DNA from: an uncultured Clostridia bacterium | GTDB taxonomy: Bacteria > Bacillota > Clostridia > Oscillospirales > Acutalibacteraceae | NCBI GenBank assembly: GCA_946184295.1 | Contig: CAMHEZ010000002.1 | Coordinates: 62,001 to 126,000, forward strand | DNA: 64,000 bases | Reading direction: 5' to 3' | Shown here: positions 56,779-64,000 of the stretch, one piece after another | Numbering within the stretch: position 1 is the stretch's first letter | Layout: every line of letters starts with the position of its first letter | The notes under the pieces: generated by a model | The model's input: the letters and a program-made list of their open reading frames with translations, nothing else | The model's database searches: none | What the model was told of the DNA's origin: nothing | Position numbers and translations under genes: made by a program

Positions 56779-59510
56779 TCTCCTTTGCCCTGTAAATACC
56801 TCTTGACACATGCCACAACATCCGCGCCGTATTTGTTCGCTTTAAACTCTCCAATGCCGTACACCATACGAAAATCCTCATCGGTGCGCGGCAGTCTGGT
56901 ACAGATATCGTACAGCGTATCGTCCGACATCACCGATGAATCGAACTTATTTTCTTTCACCGCAAATCCGTGGCGCAGTTCCGCCAGCGCGATAAATAAC
57001 GCCTTGTCAATATCGGTCATACCTTCAAAACCGTCGGGGCTGTTTTTCTCCCCCACATAGTCTCTGACCGCCTGCACAAAGATTTTGCCAAAGAGCAGGC
57101 ATTTTGATTTTCCCAGATGAAGCTGTTCCACGAGCTGCGAACGGTTCACGGGCTTGACTTCGCTCATCGCCTGCAATGTCGGCGTGCTGATAATCCTGTT
57201 TTCAGCCGTGTAAATCTTTTTTGATATCTGTTTTCTCAGCTTCATGAGTTGCTTGAACAAAGCATCATCGGGACAAACAGGACAATCGCTTTCCACAGCA
57301 ATGGTTACGCCCTTGTCACGCAAAGCCTTTCTCACGGTGCGGACGATTTCCCCACCGCAGTATGCCACAGTACGCGGCGGCAAAATGGCCATTTTTTGGA
57401 GTGCCGCGAGCGTCACCGGCTTTTCCACGCTGATCTGAGCCAGCGCGTCGGTACTCGCCAGCGAATTGGACTGAATACCGAAATCGGACGACAAATCAGC
57501 TCTCAATGTCCGTAAAGCGGCAAACAAATCTCTGTCAGCCTCAGGCGGCAGAATGTAATTCCCTTCATAATCCTTTTCGAGATGCACATTGGGCTTATTG
57601 GCGGCGGGTTCCACACGTTCCCTCACAGCACGGCGCGGCTTTTTGAACGATTCCATCTCTTCGGCCGGACGTTCCAAGCCGCTCTCCTGCAAGAAACGCT
57701 CAATTTCGTCCATGAATTTGCGCCCGAATTTCTCGGTTTTGACGCGCCCCACACCGTACACCGTCCGGAACTGTGCCTCGCTGGTAGGCATTTTCTCCGC
57801 CATATCCCGCAGTGTCGCCTCGGAGAAGATGATAAACGGCGGCACACTGTTCATTTCCGCCACCTTCTGACGCAGCGTCTTCAAACGATTGACCAATTCG
57901 GGATTGGCATTGATGCCGATCTGACTTTCATCGGAGATAATTTTCTTAACACCGCCCCCAGACTGCTGCTTCATCGTCACACGCATACCGCTGTAGATCA
58001 CGCCACGCGCCGCACTGCCCCAGCTCAGAATCCCATCAGGCGCTTCGTTGATATATTTCTCGCTAATCATGGCGTCAATCATCTTTTCAATCTCACGCGA
58101 GCTGTTGTCCTTCATAATGCCGAAGGTGGATTGTTTGTTCCCCCCGCACAGTTCCACGCGGTTGTTCTCCATACCGCGCAGAATATCCATGATGACCCAT
58201 TTGGTATGGACTTCCTTCATGCGCTTGATACAGGAAAGAATCTTCTGTGCCTCCACGGTAATATCACGGGATTCCACATCGACACGGGACTGGGTACAAT
58301 TGGAGCAGTTACCGCAATTCTCAAAATCCGGGCGTTCGCCAAAATACCGGAGCATGGCCTTTCGGTAGCAGTACTTGCCGGTACTGTAAAACGTCATCTG
58401 CCGCAGCAGCTCCAGCTCGTTGTTTTTGAGCGTTTCAGCGGTTTCCTCATCAAACGAAGCATTATCTTCGAATGATTTTTCAATCAGAAAGGTATTGATT
58501 CGCACGTCCTGACCGCTGTAGAGCAAAATACAGTCGGCAGGCTCCCCGTCACGACCGGCGCGTCCGGCTTCCTGATAGTAGCTCTCCATATTCTTCGGCA
58601 TATTGTAATGCACCACAAACGAGACATTCGACTTGTCAATGCCCATGCCGAACGCATTGGTAGCCACCATGATCGGGCATTCGTCCTTAATGAATAAATC
58701 CTGTGCGGTGTTGCGTTCTCCGTCAGACAATCCCGCATGATACTTGCCCACCTTCCAGCCCTCTTCGGTCAGCCGGTCAGAGACTTCCTCCACCAGTTTG
58801 CGGGTAGCGCAATAGATAATGCCGCTTTTGCCGCGGTTCATGGAAAGGTAGTTTGTCAAAGCAACAAACTTGTCCTTTGGCTTAATAACCTCAAAATACA
58901 GATTCGGCCTGTCAAATCCTGTAGTTGTTACGCTCGGCGTCCGTAACCCAAGTAAACTCACAATGTCCCGCCGGACCTTGTCGGTTGCCGTTGCGGTAAA
59001 GGCAGCCACCACGGGACGCTTTTGCAAGGAGCTGACAAACTGCTGAATCTGTAAATAACTCGGGCGAAAATTCTGTCCCCACTGTGATACACAGTGCGCC
59101 TCATCGACCACCACCATGGCAATATCGGCATGGCTGGCAAAATCCAGAAAGGAAGGAGCTGTCAACCGTTCGGGTGCAACATAAATAATCTGATAGATTC
59201 CGTTTGCGGCGCGGTATAACGCAAGTTCCGACTGTCTAGGCGTCAGTGTGCTGTTTATAAAAGCGGCACTCACGCCCGACTGCACCAACGCCCCCACCTG
59301 ATCCTTCATCAGGGAAATCAGCGGAGAAATCACCAGCGTAATGCCCTCCATCATCAGGGCAGGAACCTGATAGCAAATCGACTTGCCCGCGCCCGTAGGC
59401 ATAATGCCCAGCACATCGCAGCCGTCAAGAATTTTGTCGATCAGTTCTTCCTGACCGCTGCGAAAGGAACGATAACCGAAATAATGTTCCAAGGTCTGAT
59501 ATTTGTCCAA
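56775..59510 (-). CDS. recQ: RecQ-family DNA helicase with four HRDC-like modules
   Basis: ATP-dependent 3'-5' helicase. The core (about 1-340) has GAGKSICYQVPAL, DEAHCVSQWGQNFRPSY (DEAH box) and GMGIDKSNVSFVVHYN with QEAGRAGRDG. The RQC zinc cluster (CYRKAMLRYFG, CGNCSNC, about 375-405) and winged helix follow. The C terminus is unusually long: HRDC-like modules at about 540-613, 662-740, 752-822 and 833-910, of which the first and last are clearest. Total 911 aa against about 600 for E. coli RecQ. The start is TTG 59510; no ATG lies near. Confidence 0.94.
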   Translation of the reverse strand: MDKYQTLEHYFGYRSFRSGQEELIDKILDGCDVLGIMPTGAGKSICYQVPALMMEGITLVISPLISLMKDQVGALVQSGVSAAFINSTLTPRQSELALYRAANGIYQIIYVAPERLTAPSFLDFASHADIAMVVVDEAHCVSQWGQNFRPSYLQIQQFVSSLQKRPVVAAFTATATDKVRRDIVSLLGLRTPSVTTTGFDRPNLYFEVIKPKDKFVALTNYLSMNRGKSGIIYCATRKLVEEVSDRLTEEGWKVGKYHAGLSDGERNTAQDLFIKDECPIMVATNAFGMGIDKSNVSFVVHYNMPKNMESYYQEAGRAGRDGEPADCILLYSGQDVRINTFLIEKSFEDNASFDEETAETLKNNELELLRQMTFYSTGKYCYRKAMLRYFGERPDFENCGNCSNCTQSRVDVESRDITVEAQKILSCIKRMKEVHTKWVIMDILRGMENNRVELCGGNKQSTFGIMKDNSSREIEKMIDAMISEKYINEAPDGILSWGSAARGVIYSGMRVTMKQQSGGGVKKIISDESQIGINANPELVNRLKTLRQKVAEMNSVPPFIIFSEATLRDMAEKMPTSEAQFRTVYGVGRVKTEKFGRKFMDEIERFLQESGLERPAEEMESFKKPRRAVRERVEPAANKPNVHLEKDYEGNYILPPEADRDLFAALRTLRADLSSDFGIQSNSLASTDALAQISVEKPVTLAALQKMAILPPRTVAYCGGEIVRTVRKALRDKGVTIAVESDCPVCPDDALFKQLMKLRKQISKKIYTAENRIISTPTLQAMSEVKPVNRSQLVEQLHLGKSKCLLFGKIFVQAVRDYVGEKNSPDGFEGMTDIDKALFIALAELRHGFAVKENKFDSSVMSDDTLYDICTRLPRTDEDFRMVYGIGEFKANKYGADVVACVKRYLQGKGE

Positions 59511-59812
59511 TCTCCCACCGACTCTCCGTCAAAATCAATCTTCTATACATTGTATCATAATCGACTGATGAATGCAACCCGTGGACCGCGATAAACAATG
59601 CCAAACTATTTTTAGTTTTTAATCAACATACCTTTTCATCGTCACCCAAATCAAACTTTTCCGCATATTATGTAATACATAGTGCTTCTTGAAATCCTTA
59701 CATCGGCAATCAAATATTCTGTTCACGATCATCAATCTGTACGCGCGGCAGTTATTGACTGTGATATTCCAAATGATTTGGCTGCCGAAATAAAATAAGG
59801 AGTAAAAAAGCA
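59511..59812. other. Divergent intergenic region recQ / collagen-like gene
   Basis: This 302-base AT-rich region holds the recQ promoter (59549-59577). Before the collagen-like gene I see AAGGAG at 59799 but no convincing sigma-A promoter. A sporulation sigma-factor promoter is possible for an exosporium-type protein, but I cannot point to one with confidence. Confidence 0.6.
59549..59577 (-). promoter_or_regulatory. Promoter of recQ-tadA
   Basis: On the minus strand TTGCAT (59572-59577) and TACAAT (59549-59554) are separated by 17 bases. Confidence 0.75.
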
Positions 59813-61333
59813 ATGAGTATCAGAAATTATCGTCCCAGCGACGACAGAGAGCTCTACGACAGAGATCGCTACAGCTATGACCACTGCGACAAATGCTGCC
59901 GGCCAGGGCCTCCCGGCCCTCCCGGTCCACAAGGCCCTGCCGGTCCGCAAGGTCCCGAAGGCCCGCAAGGTCCAACAGGTCCGACTGGCCCAACAGGTCC
60001 AACCGGTCCAACAGGCCCAACCGGACCTGTAGGTCCTGAAGGCCCACAGGGGCCCGAAGGCCCAGAAGGCCCGGAAGGTCCACAGGGTCCTGAAGGTCCG
60101 CAAGGTCCAACTGGCCCAACTGGTCCAACCGGTCCAACAGGCCCAACCGGACCTGTAGGTCCCGAAGGCCCGGAAGGTCCCGAAGGCCCGCAAGGCCCCG
60201 AAGGTCCGGAAGGCCCACAGGGTCCCGAAGGTCCGCAAGGTCCCGAAGGTCCGCAGGGTCCCGAAGGTCCACAGGGTCCGGAAGGTCCACAGGGTCCCGA
60301 AGGTCCACAGGGTCCGGAAGGTCCAGAAGGACCAGAAGGTCCAGAAGGCCCGCAAGGCCCTGAAGGTCCGGAAGGCCCTGAAGGTCCGGAAGGCCCTGAA
60401 GGTCCGGAAGGCCCTGAAGGTCCGCAGGGTCCAACTGGTCCAACTGGTCCAACCGGACCAACCGGTCCAACCGGACCAACCGGTCCAACCGGTCCAACCG
60501 GTCCAACCGGTCCAACTGGTCCAACCGGTCCAACCGGTCCAACCGGTCCAACTGGTCCAACCGGTCCGACTGGTCCAACCGGTCCGACCGGCTCCACTGG
60601 CTCAGAGGGTCCTGAAGGTCCGGAAGGTCCAGAAGGCCCGCAGGGTCCAGAAGGTCCACAGGGTCCAGAGGGTCCGGAAGGCCCACAGGGTCCGGAAGGT
60701 CCACAGGGTCCGGAAGGTCCACAGGGTCCCGAAGGTCCGGAAGGCCCACAAGGTCCAACCGGCCCAACCGGCCCAACCGGCCCGACCGGCCCGACCGGCC
60801 CGACCGGCCCGACCGGTCCAACCGGCCCAACCGGCCCAACCGGTCCAACCGGTCCAACTGGCCCGCAGGGACCACAAGGTCCGGAAGGTCCGCAGGGTCC
60901 GGCAGGCGGAATCCTTGACTTTGCCGATTTCTACGCAATCATGCCGCCCAACAATCCCGATCCCATTCAGCCCGGCGAAGACGTTGCCTTCCCGCAGGAC
61001 GGTCCGAACAGCGGCACGGCTATCACCCGTGTAAACGATACCACCTTCAACCTTGCCGAAACGGGTATCTATCAGGTATTCTTCCGCGTCAGCGTGGACG
61101 AATCCGGACAGCTCGTGCTCACGCTGAATGACGAGGACATTGATTATACGGTTGTAGGGCGTTCCACCGGCACATCGGCCATCATCGGCATGGTTCTCAT
61201 CGAGACCACCGAAGAGGATTCGGTGCTCACCGTCAGGAATCCGGAAGGCAACGCAGACGAAATCAATATCACCCAGTTTGCAGGCGGCGACCGTCCGGTG
61301 TCGGCCAATCTCATCATCATGAAAATTCAGTAA
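59813..61333 (+). CDS. Collagen-like (Gly-x-y) protein with BclA-type C-terminal domain
   Basis: A 506-aa surface or exosporium-type protein. The N terminus (about 1-30) is charged and ends in a Cys-rich DHCDKCC that may cross-link chains. About 110 Gly-x-y triplets follow (about 31-364), in blocks of GPEGPQ or GPEGPE and blocks of GPTGPT; proline in the x place and Thr or Glu in the y place are typical of bacterial collagens. The C-terminal domain (about 365-506, [20 protein letters not shown]) resembles the BclA/C1q-like trimer head. AAGGAG precedes ATG 59813. There is no signal peptide, as for exosporium proteins assembled in the mother cell. Confidence 0.9.
   Translation: MSIRNYRPSDDRELYDRDRYSYDHCDKCCRPGPPGPPGPQGPAGPQGPEGPQGPTGPTGPTGPTGPTGPTGPVGPEGPQGPEGPEGPEGPQGPEGPQGPTGPTGPTGPTGPTGPVGPEGPEGPEGPQGPEGPEGPQGPEGPQGPEGPQGPEGPQGPEGPQGPEGPQGPEGPEGPEGPEGPQGPEGPEGPEGPEGPEGPEGPEGPQGPTGPTGPTGPTGPTGPTGPTGPTGPTGPTGPTGPTGPTGPTGPTGPTGPTGPTGSTGSEGPEGPEGPEGPQGPEGPQGPEGPEGPQGPEGPQGPEGPQGPEGPEGPQGPTGPTGPTGPTGPTGPTGPTGPTGPTGPTGPTGPTGPQGPQGPEGPQGPAGGILDFADFYAIMPPNNPDPIQPGEDVAFPQDGPNSGTAITRVNDTTFNLAETGIYQVFFRVSVDESGQLVLTLNDEDIDYTVVGRSTGTSAIIGMVLIETTEEDSVLTVRNPEGNADEINITQFAGGDRPVSANLIIMKIQ
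59905..60905 (+). repeat. Collagen-coding tandem repeat
   Basis: About 1 kb of 9-base units of the GGTCCAACC and GGTCCGGAA type, coding Gly-Pro-Thr, Gly-Pro-Glu and Gly-Pro-Gln triplets. Some segments are nearly identical, for example around 60000-60040 and 60120-60160, so copy number probably varies by recombination or slippage. Confidence 0.9.
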
Positions 61334-61403
61334 AAACTACGGATTTCATCAAAGACAAGGACGTTCATCAACGTATTGAATCGAAATATTCCCTTCAATA
61401 AAA

Positions 61404-61450
61404 AAAGGCCAAACCCAAGCGCATCTCACGCATGGATTTGGCCTTTATGC
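61404..61450. terminator. Bidirectional terminator after the collagen-like gene
   Basis: AAAGGCCAAA (61404-61413) pairs with TTTGGCCTTT (61437-61446); a second ATCCATGCGTG-like inner stem is possible. The minus-strand phage gene ends at 61472. Confidence 0.75.
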
Positions 61451-61471
61451 TTTATATGCTTGTTAAACAGT

Positions 61472-63577
61472 TTAAACCGCCGTACCGCTGTAAACAAACC
61501 AACCGGTCCATCCGTTTGCGGTAAACATTCTGACATACATATTCTCAGGCGAGCCCACATACCACACCTGCTGCATATACCGTTCGCCGCCGGTCATACG
61601 CAGTGCCTCCAGACGGAAACCACCGGTCGGCTCACGCAGCGGTGCATGAAGGATCGCGCTGGCTGTTTCGGTATTTCGACAGTACCAAACGCCGTCCAGA
61701 CAATCGTCAAGGTCATCTCCCGCACTCAATCGCGCCGCGCAACCGTTGTGCGCCGTGATTTCGGCATAGCCCCTGTAAAGCGTTACTTCTTCCAGATCGT
61801 AGACATTGCCGCTCGTCATACGCAGTGAAAGTACCGCCGGTTTCTGCACATATACAGTCAGATAATGCGCGTCACCCACACCGTGCATCACGGACTGCAT
61901 GGTATTGCTGTCCGCTCCATCATATTTCAGCGAAACATACGGCGCACCGCCACATGCTCCGTGACACACCACCGTGTAAAAGCCCTGAGTCACCTTCTGC
62001 CGGAAGGTATGAATGACCGTCGCGCTGTTGGTATTGCCGTTTTTATCATACACCGTTTCCAACACCTTGGGATTGTTATCAATGTCACCTACCGGAAATA
62101 CCGCTCCATAGGTATAATTAGTAATGGGCACGCGATAACGAATTTGCAGACCCACATCATGCTGTGTACCGTCCACATCGGTCTTTTGCGCAGGCCATGA
62201 CTCCACCACCGTGCAGTAGGTACCGTCAGTATTCACCACCACTGCCACATGGTCAATGCCGAGATAACGCCCTTCGACATTTCCCGAAAAGAGCAAATCA
62301 CCCGCCCGTACAGTTTCACTGCCGTCAATGGCATACAGATAACCGTGCTTCATTGCGTATTTTGCCAGTGCCTGCGAGGTCAGATAGCGATTGTCAATCT
62401 CCACACTGGTCGGATTCTCCGAGCGGCCGAACGGCACCGTTTCGTCAAATCGCACGCCCCACGGGAACGCCGCATTAGCGTCATTGGCATAGCGGCTGTT
62501 CTCAAACGAAATGCCGTTGAGCACCGCCTCAGCAAATGAGCTGCACACAATGCCGAACTGTCCTCCCGCCGCATTTTCACCCAAAGAATCAGCATACAGC
62601 CCCGCGCCGGTTTCATATAAAAAGCAGCTGTCCTGACCGTCGGGCGTATAAGCCCGGTTGAAATACGACTCGGCACACCACAGCATTTCAGCCACGGTTC
62701 CGGCCGAGATTGTCACGCAAGGTCTTCTCACCGCCGCCGACAGCTTCTCCGCCGACACCGCCTCGTCGCAGATTTTCCCCTGCGTAATGCCGCCGTTCGG
62801 AATAAACTCCGTCACACGCTGCAAAGACCGACTCACATCGTCAATCTGCCATTGGAAGGTATTGGCATGTTCCAGCACGGCCTGTAGCTCCGTCACCAGC
62901 TGACCCACTTCATCGTCCGGCGCATAACCGCCCACGATAGCCGAAACCGCCTGCGACACCGCAGACACTTCACTTCTGAGTGCCGTAATCTGTTCCCGCA
63001 CCGCGTTGCCCGCCGTCGCATAGACCGTGCCGTCGTAACCGATGCGGATTCCCACAACCTCGCTCTCCGCCGTCCCGGGTACCACATTGTCGCTGCTCGC
63101 CAGCGCTTCCAGATGATTGAGGCGCGCCCGATCCACCGCCACTCGCAGCAAGGCGTTTTCCAGTGCGGAAAACGTCTCTGTCGCCTCGATGGCGTCATCA
63201 TTACGGATGGACTGCTCCACCTTAAGCAGAAAAGGCTTGGAGGAAATCACCGCTTCCTCTTCGGCATTGGTAATCCAGATTTCGGCGGGATAGGTACCGA
63301 CCTCCTGCGTCACGCTGTTGGGCAGGGTAAAAGTAACGATGCCGTTTTCCCCGTCGGCAATTTCCCCGTCGATGTACTCCGACGCTTCTCCCGACGTTTC
63401 CACATACAGCCGCGCCTCGCAGCCCACCAGATTCATCGGTGCGCCCTCATCATCTTCCGACAGATCTCTGTCCATCATCTGCACATGCAGCAGTCGGCTG
63501 AGATTGTCAAACTGCTTGACCACCACGGCGGCCATCTTCTGATTGATATCAATCTTTCTGGGAATAAAATCCTGCAT
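61472..63577 (-). CDS. Prophage baseplate/tail protein: BppU-like domain, cysteine peptidase-like domain and knob
   Basis: 701 aa. Residues 1-120 resemble the N-terminal Ig-like BppU baseplate domain (PRKIDINQKMAAVVVKQFDN, TYPAEIWITNAEE). A helical stalk follows (about 120-270). The middle (about 285-465) looks like an NlpC/P60-type amidase: CSSFAEAVLNG for the Cys, YLGIDHVAVVVN for the His, and AGDLLFSG in the usual place. The C-terminal 35 residues (QQVWYVGSPENMYVR, GWTGWFVYSG) match the pyocin-knob fold used for host binding. ATG 63577 follows GAGGTG. It is part of a phage structural region running off the right edge. Confidence 0.75.
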   Translation of the reverse strand: MQDFIPRKIDINQKMAAVVVKQFDNLSRLLHVQMMDRDLSEDDEGAPMNLVGCEARLYVETSGEASEYIDGEIADGENGIVTFTLPNSVTQEVGTYPAEIWITNAEEEAVISSKPFLLKVEQSIRNDDAIEATETFSALENALLRVAVDRARLNHLEALASSDNVVPGTAESEVVGIRIGYDGTVYATAGNAVREQITALRSEVSAVSQAVSAIVGGYAPDDEVGQLVTELQAVLEHANTFQWQIDDVSRSLQRVTEFIPNGGITQGKICDEAVSAEKLSAAVRRPCVTISAGTVAEMLWCAESYFNRAYTPDGQDSCFLYETGAGLYADSLGENAAGGQFGIVCSSFAEAVLNGISFENSRYANDANAAFPWGVRFDETVPFGRSENPTSVEIDNRYLTSQALAKYAMKHGYLYAIDGSETVRAGDLLFSGNVEGRYLGIDHVAVVVNTDGTYCTVVESWPAQKTDVDGTQHDVGLQIRYRVPITNYTYGAVFPVGDIDNNPKVLETVYDKNGNTNSATVIHTFRQKVTQGFYTVVCHGACGGAPYVSLKYDGADSNTMQSVMHGVGDAHYLTVYVQKPAVLSLRMTSGNVYDLEEVTLYRGYAEITAHNGCAARLSAGDDLDDCLDGVWYCRNTETASAILHAPLREPTGGFRLEALRMTGGERYMQQVWYVGSPENMYVRMFTANGWTGWFVYSGTAV

Positions 63578-63597
63578 TTTTCAAACTCACCTCAAAA

Positions 63598-64000
63598 TCA
63601 AGTTGATTTCCATGTACCGTTGACTCTCACATAGGGAACGGCCTTTTTCCATGCGCTGCCGATTCTGACATACGGCACTGCTTTTTGCCATACATTGCCC
63701 GACCTGACATACACATACTGCTCGGCGGCGGTTCCGCCCGTCCCGGCCTGTCCCGCCGTGCTACCGGTCGCAGCATACGCGGGCAGCTGTGCCGAGCCTC
63801 CCTTTGGATTGCCGGCGCTCCCCAGCACACCGGCCGTACCGCCATAGGAAGATCCGGTGCGCGACACATAAAATTCGACACTGACCGTATCCGCCTTGAC
63901 CTTCGCGGATAATGTCAGCCGCACCGTGTGATGCTGCGTGCCGTTCCACGAAGCGCCGCTGTCTTTCAGCACCACCGACTGCCACGCGCCGCCGTTCAGC
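63598..64000 (-). CDS. Prophage structural protein, C-terminal part (5' end outside window)
   Basis: The frame is open to the window edge. The visible 133 residues contain a beta-rich part (HHTVRLTLSAKVKADTVSVE), a Gly/Ala/Ser/Thr-rich stretch, and three short repeats at the end of the type YVRxGxxWxKAVPYVR (VYVRSGNVWQKAVPYVRIGS, then WKKAVPYVRV, then NGTWKST). The same repeat ends many phage tail proteins of gut Clostridia. It stops 21 bases before the baseplate-type gene, likely the same operon. The exact role is unknown. Confidence 0.6.
   Translation of the reverse strand, partial: LNGGAWQSVVLKDSGASWNGTQHHTVRLTLSAKVKADTVSVEFYVSRTGSSYGGTAGVLGSAGNPKGGSAQLPAYAATGSTAGQAGTGGTAAEQYVYVRSGNVWQKAVPYVRIGSAWKKAVPYVRVNGTWKST

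Noticed and set aside
59905-60905. Repeat run resembling a CRISPR or minisatellite array
   Set aside because: Units are 9 bases, in frame, and code Gly-x-y triplets; there are no unique spacers.
59732-60938. Long open frames opposite the collagen repeat (Gly-Pro-Val, Asp-Leu-Pro and Trp-Thr-Gly repeats)
   Set aside because: They are mirror products of the 9-base repeat; no ribosome sites or domains.

Overview
The window looks like a chromosomal segment of a spore-forming, anaerobic, gut-type Clostridia (probably Oscillospirales/Ruminococcaceae-like). The reasons are a moderately GC-rich sequence, strong Shine-Dalgarno sites with frequent TTG and GTG starts, a meso-diaminopimelate-type MurE, a SpoVD/FtsI-type penicillin-binding protein with PASTA domains, a BclA-like collagen protein, and Clostridia-style prophage pieces. 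No rRNA, ordinary tRNA, CRISPR array or insertion sequence was seen. The taxonomic placement is inference.

Layout, left to right. Bases 1-6930: the division and cell-wall (dcw) cluster on the minus strand, read mraZ-rsmH-ftsL-pbp-murE-murF, with a strong promoter and GTGGAG repeats (likely the MraZ operator). 7194-8846: rsmD-coaD-coiled-coil operon. 8998-14542: AraC regulator divergent from a MATE pump, a lipoprotein and glgB. 14707-16461: a small prophage-like switch, with an S24 self-cleaving repressor facing tiny phage-type genes across palindromic operators. 16532-18658: a Ro60/Rsr (TROVE) protein gene preceded by four tandem Y-RNA-like non-coding RNAs. 18702-24129: DUF3021/LytTR pair, sugar kinase, Nudix hydrolase, L,D-transpeptidase and uvrC. 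24292-28478: a YdjGHI-type envelope-stress operon. 28761-36731: Mbeg1-like hydrolase, sbcCD, mgtE and tagD. 36828-42010: ABC transporter with two-component system. 42279-44272: decayed prophage tail genes plus XkdX, endolysin and holin. 44475-46359: ECF sigma/anti-sigma pair. 46581-50512: polysaccharide O-acetylation operon (SGNH, DUF4358, MBOAT, DHHW). 50580-59510: TfoX-like, patatin, lipoprotein, metY, mrp, CPBP protease, tadA and a long recQ. 59813-64000: collagen-like surface protein, then phage baseplate-type genes running off the right edge.

The most striking system is at 17993-18658. Four RNAs on the strand of the Ro60 gene share one plan: paired ends, a 5' GCAnUGCAG-like block, an inner stem and an invariant GUUACUUCG. 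They differ in the module they carry. Y1 and Y4 hold a circularly permuted tRNA mimic (T arm, capped acceptor stem, D arm). Y3 holds a T arm only. Y2 holds an unrelated fold. Two perfectly spaced promoters drive the array. Ro60 proteins with YrlA RNAs are known in bacteria, but a four-member array with swapped modules is, to my knowledge, not a described arrangement.

Other points worth attention are a dispersed multi-hairpin intergenic repeat in three copies whose stems co-vary, the repressor switch at 15598-15737, the roughly 290-nt mgtE leader, a perfect 20-bp palindrome at the promoter of the CPBP protease, and a RecQ with four HRDC-like modules. All statements come from reading the sequence. 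No database search, folding program or alignment was run.
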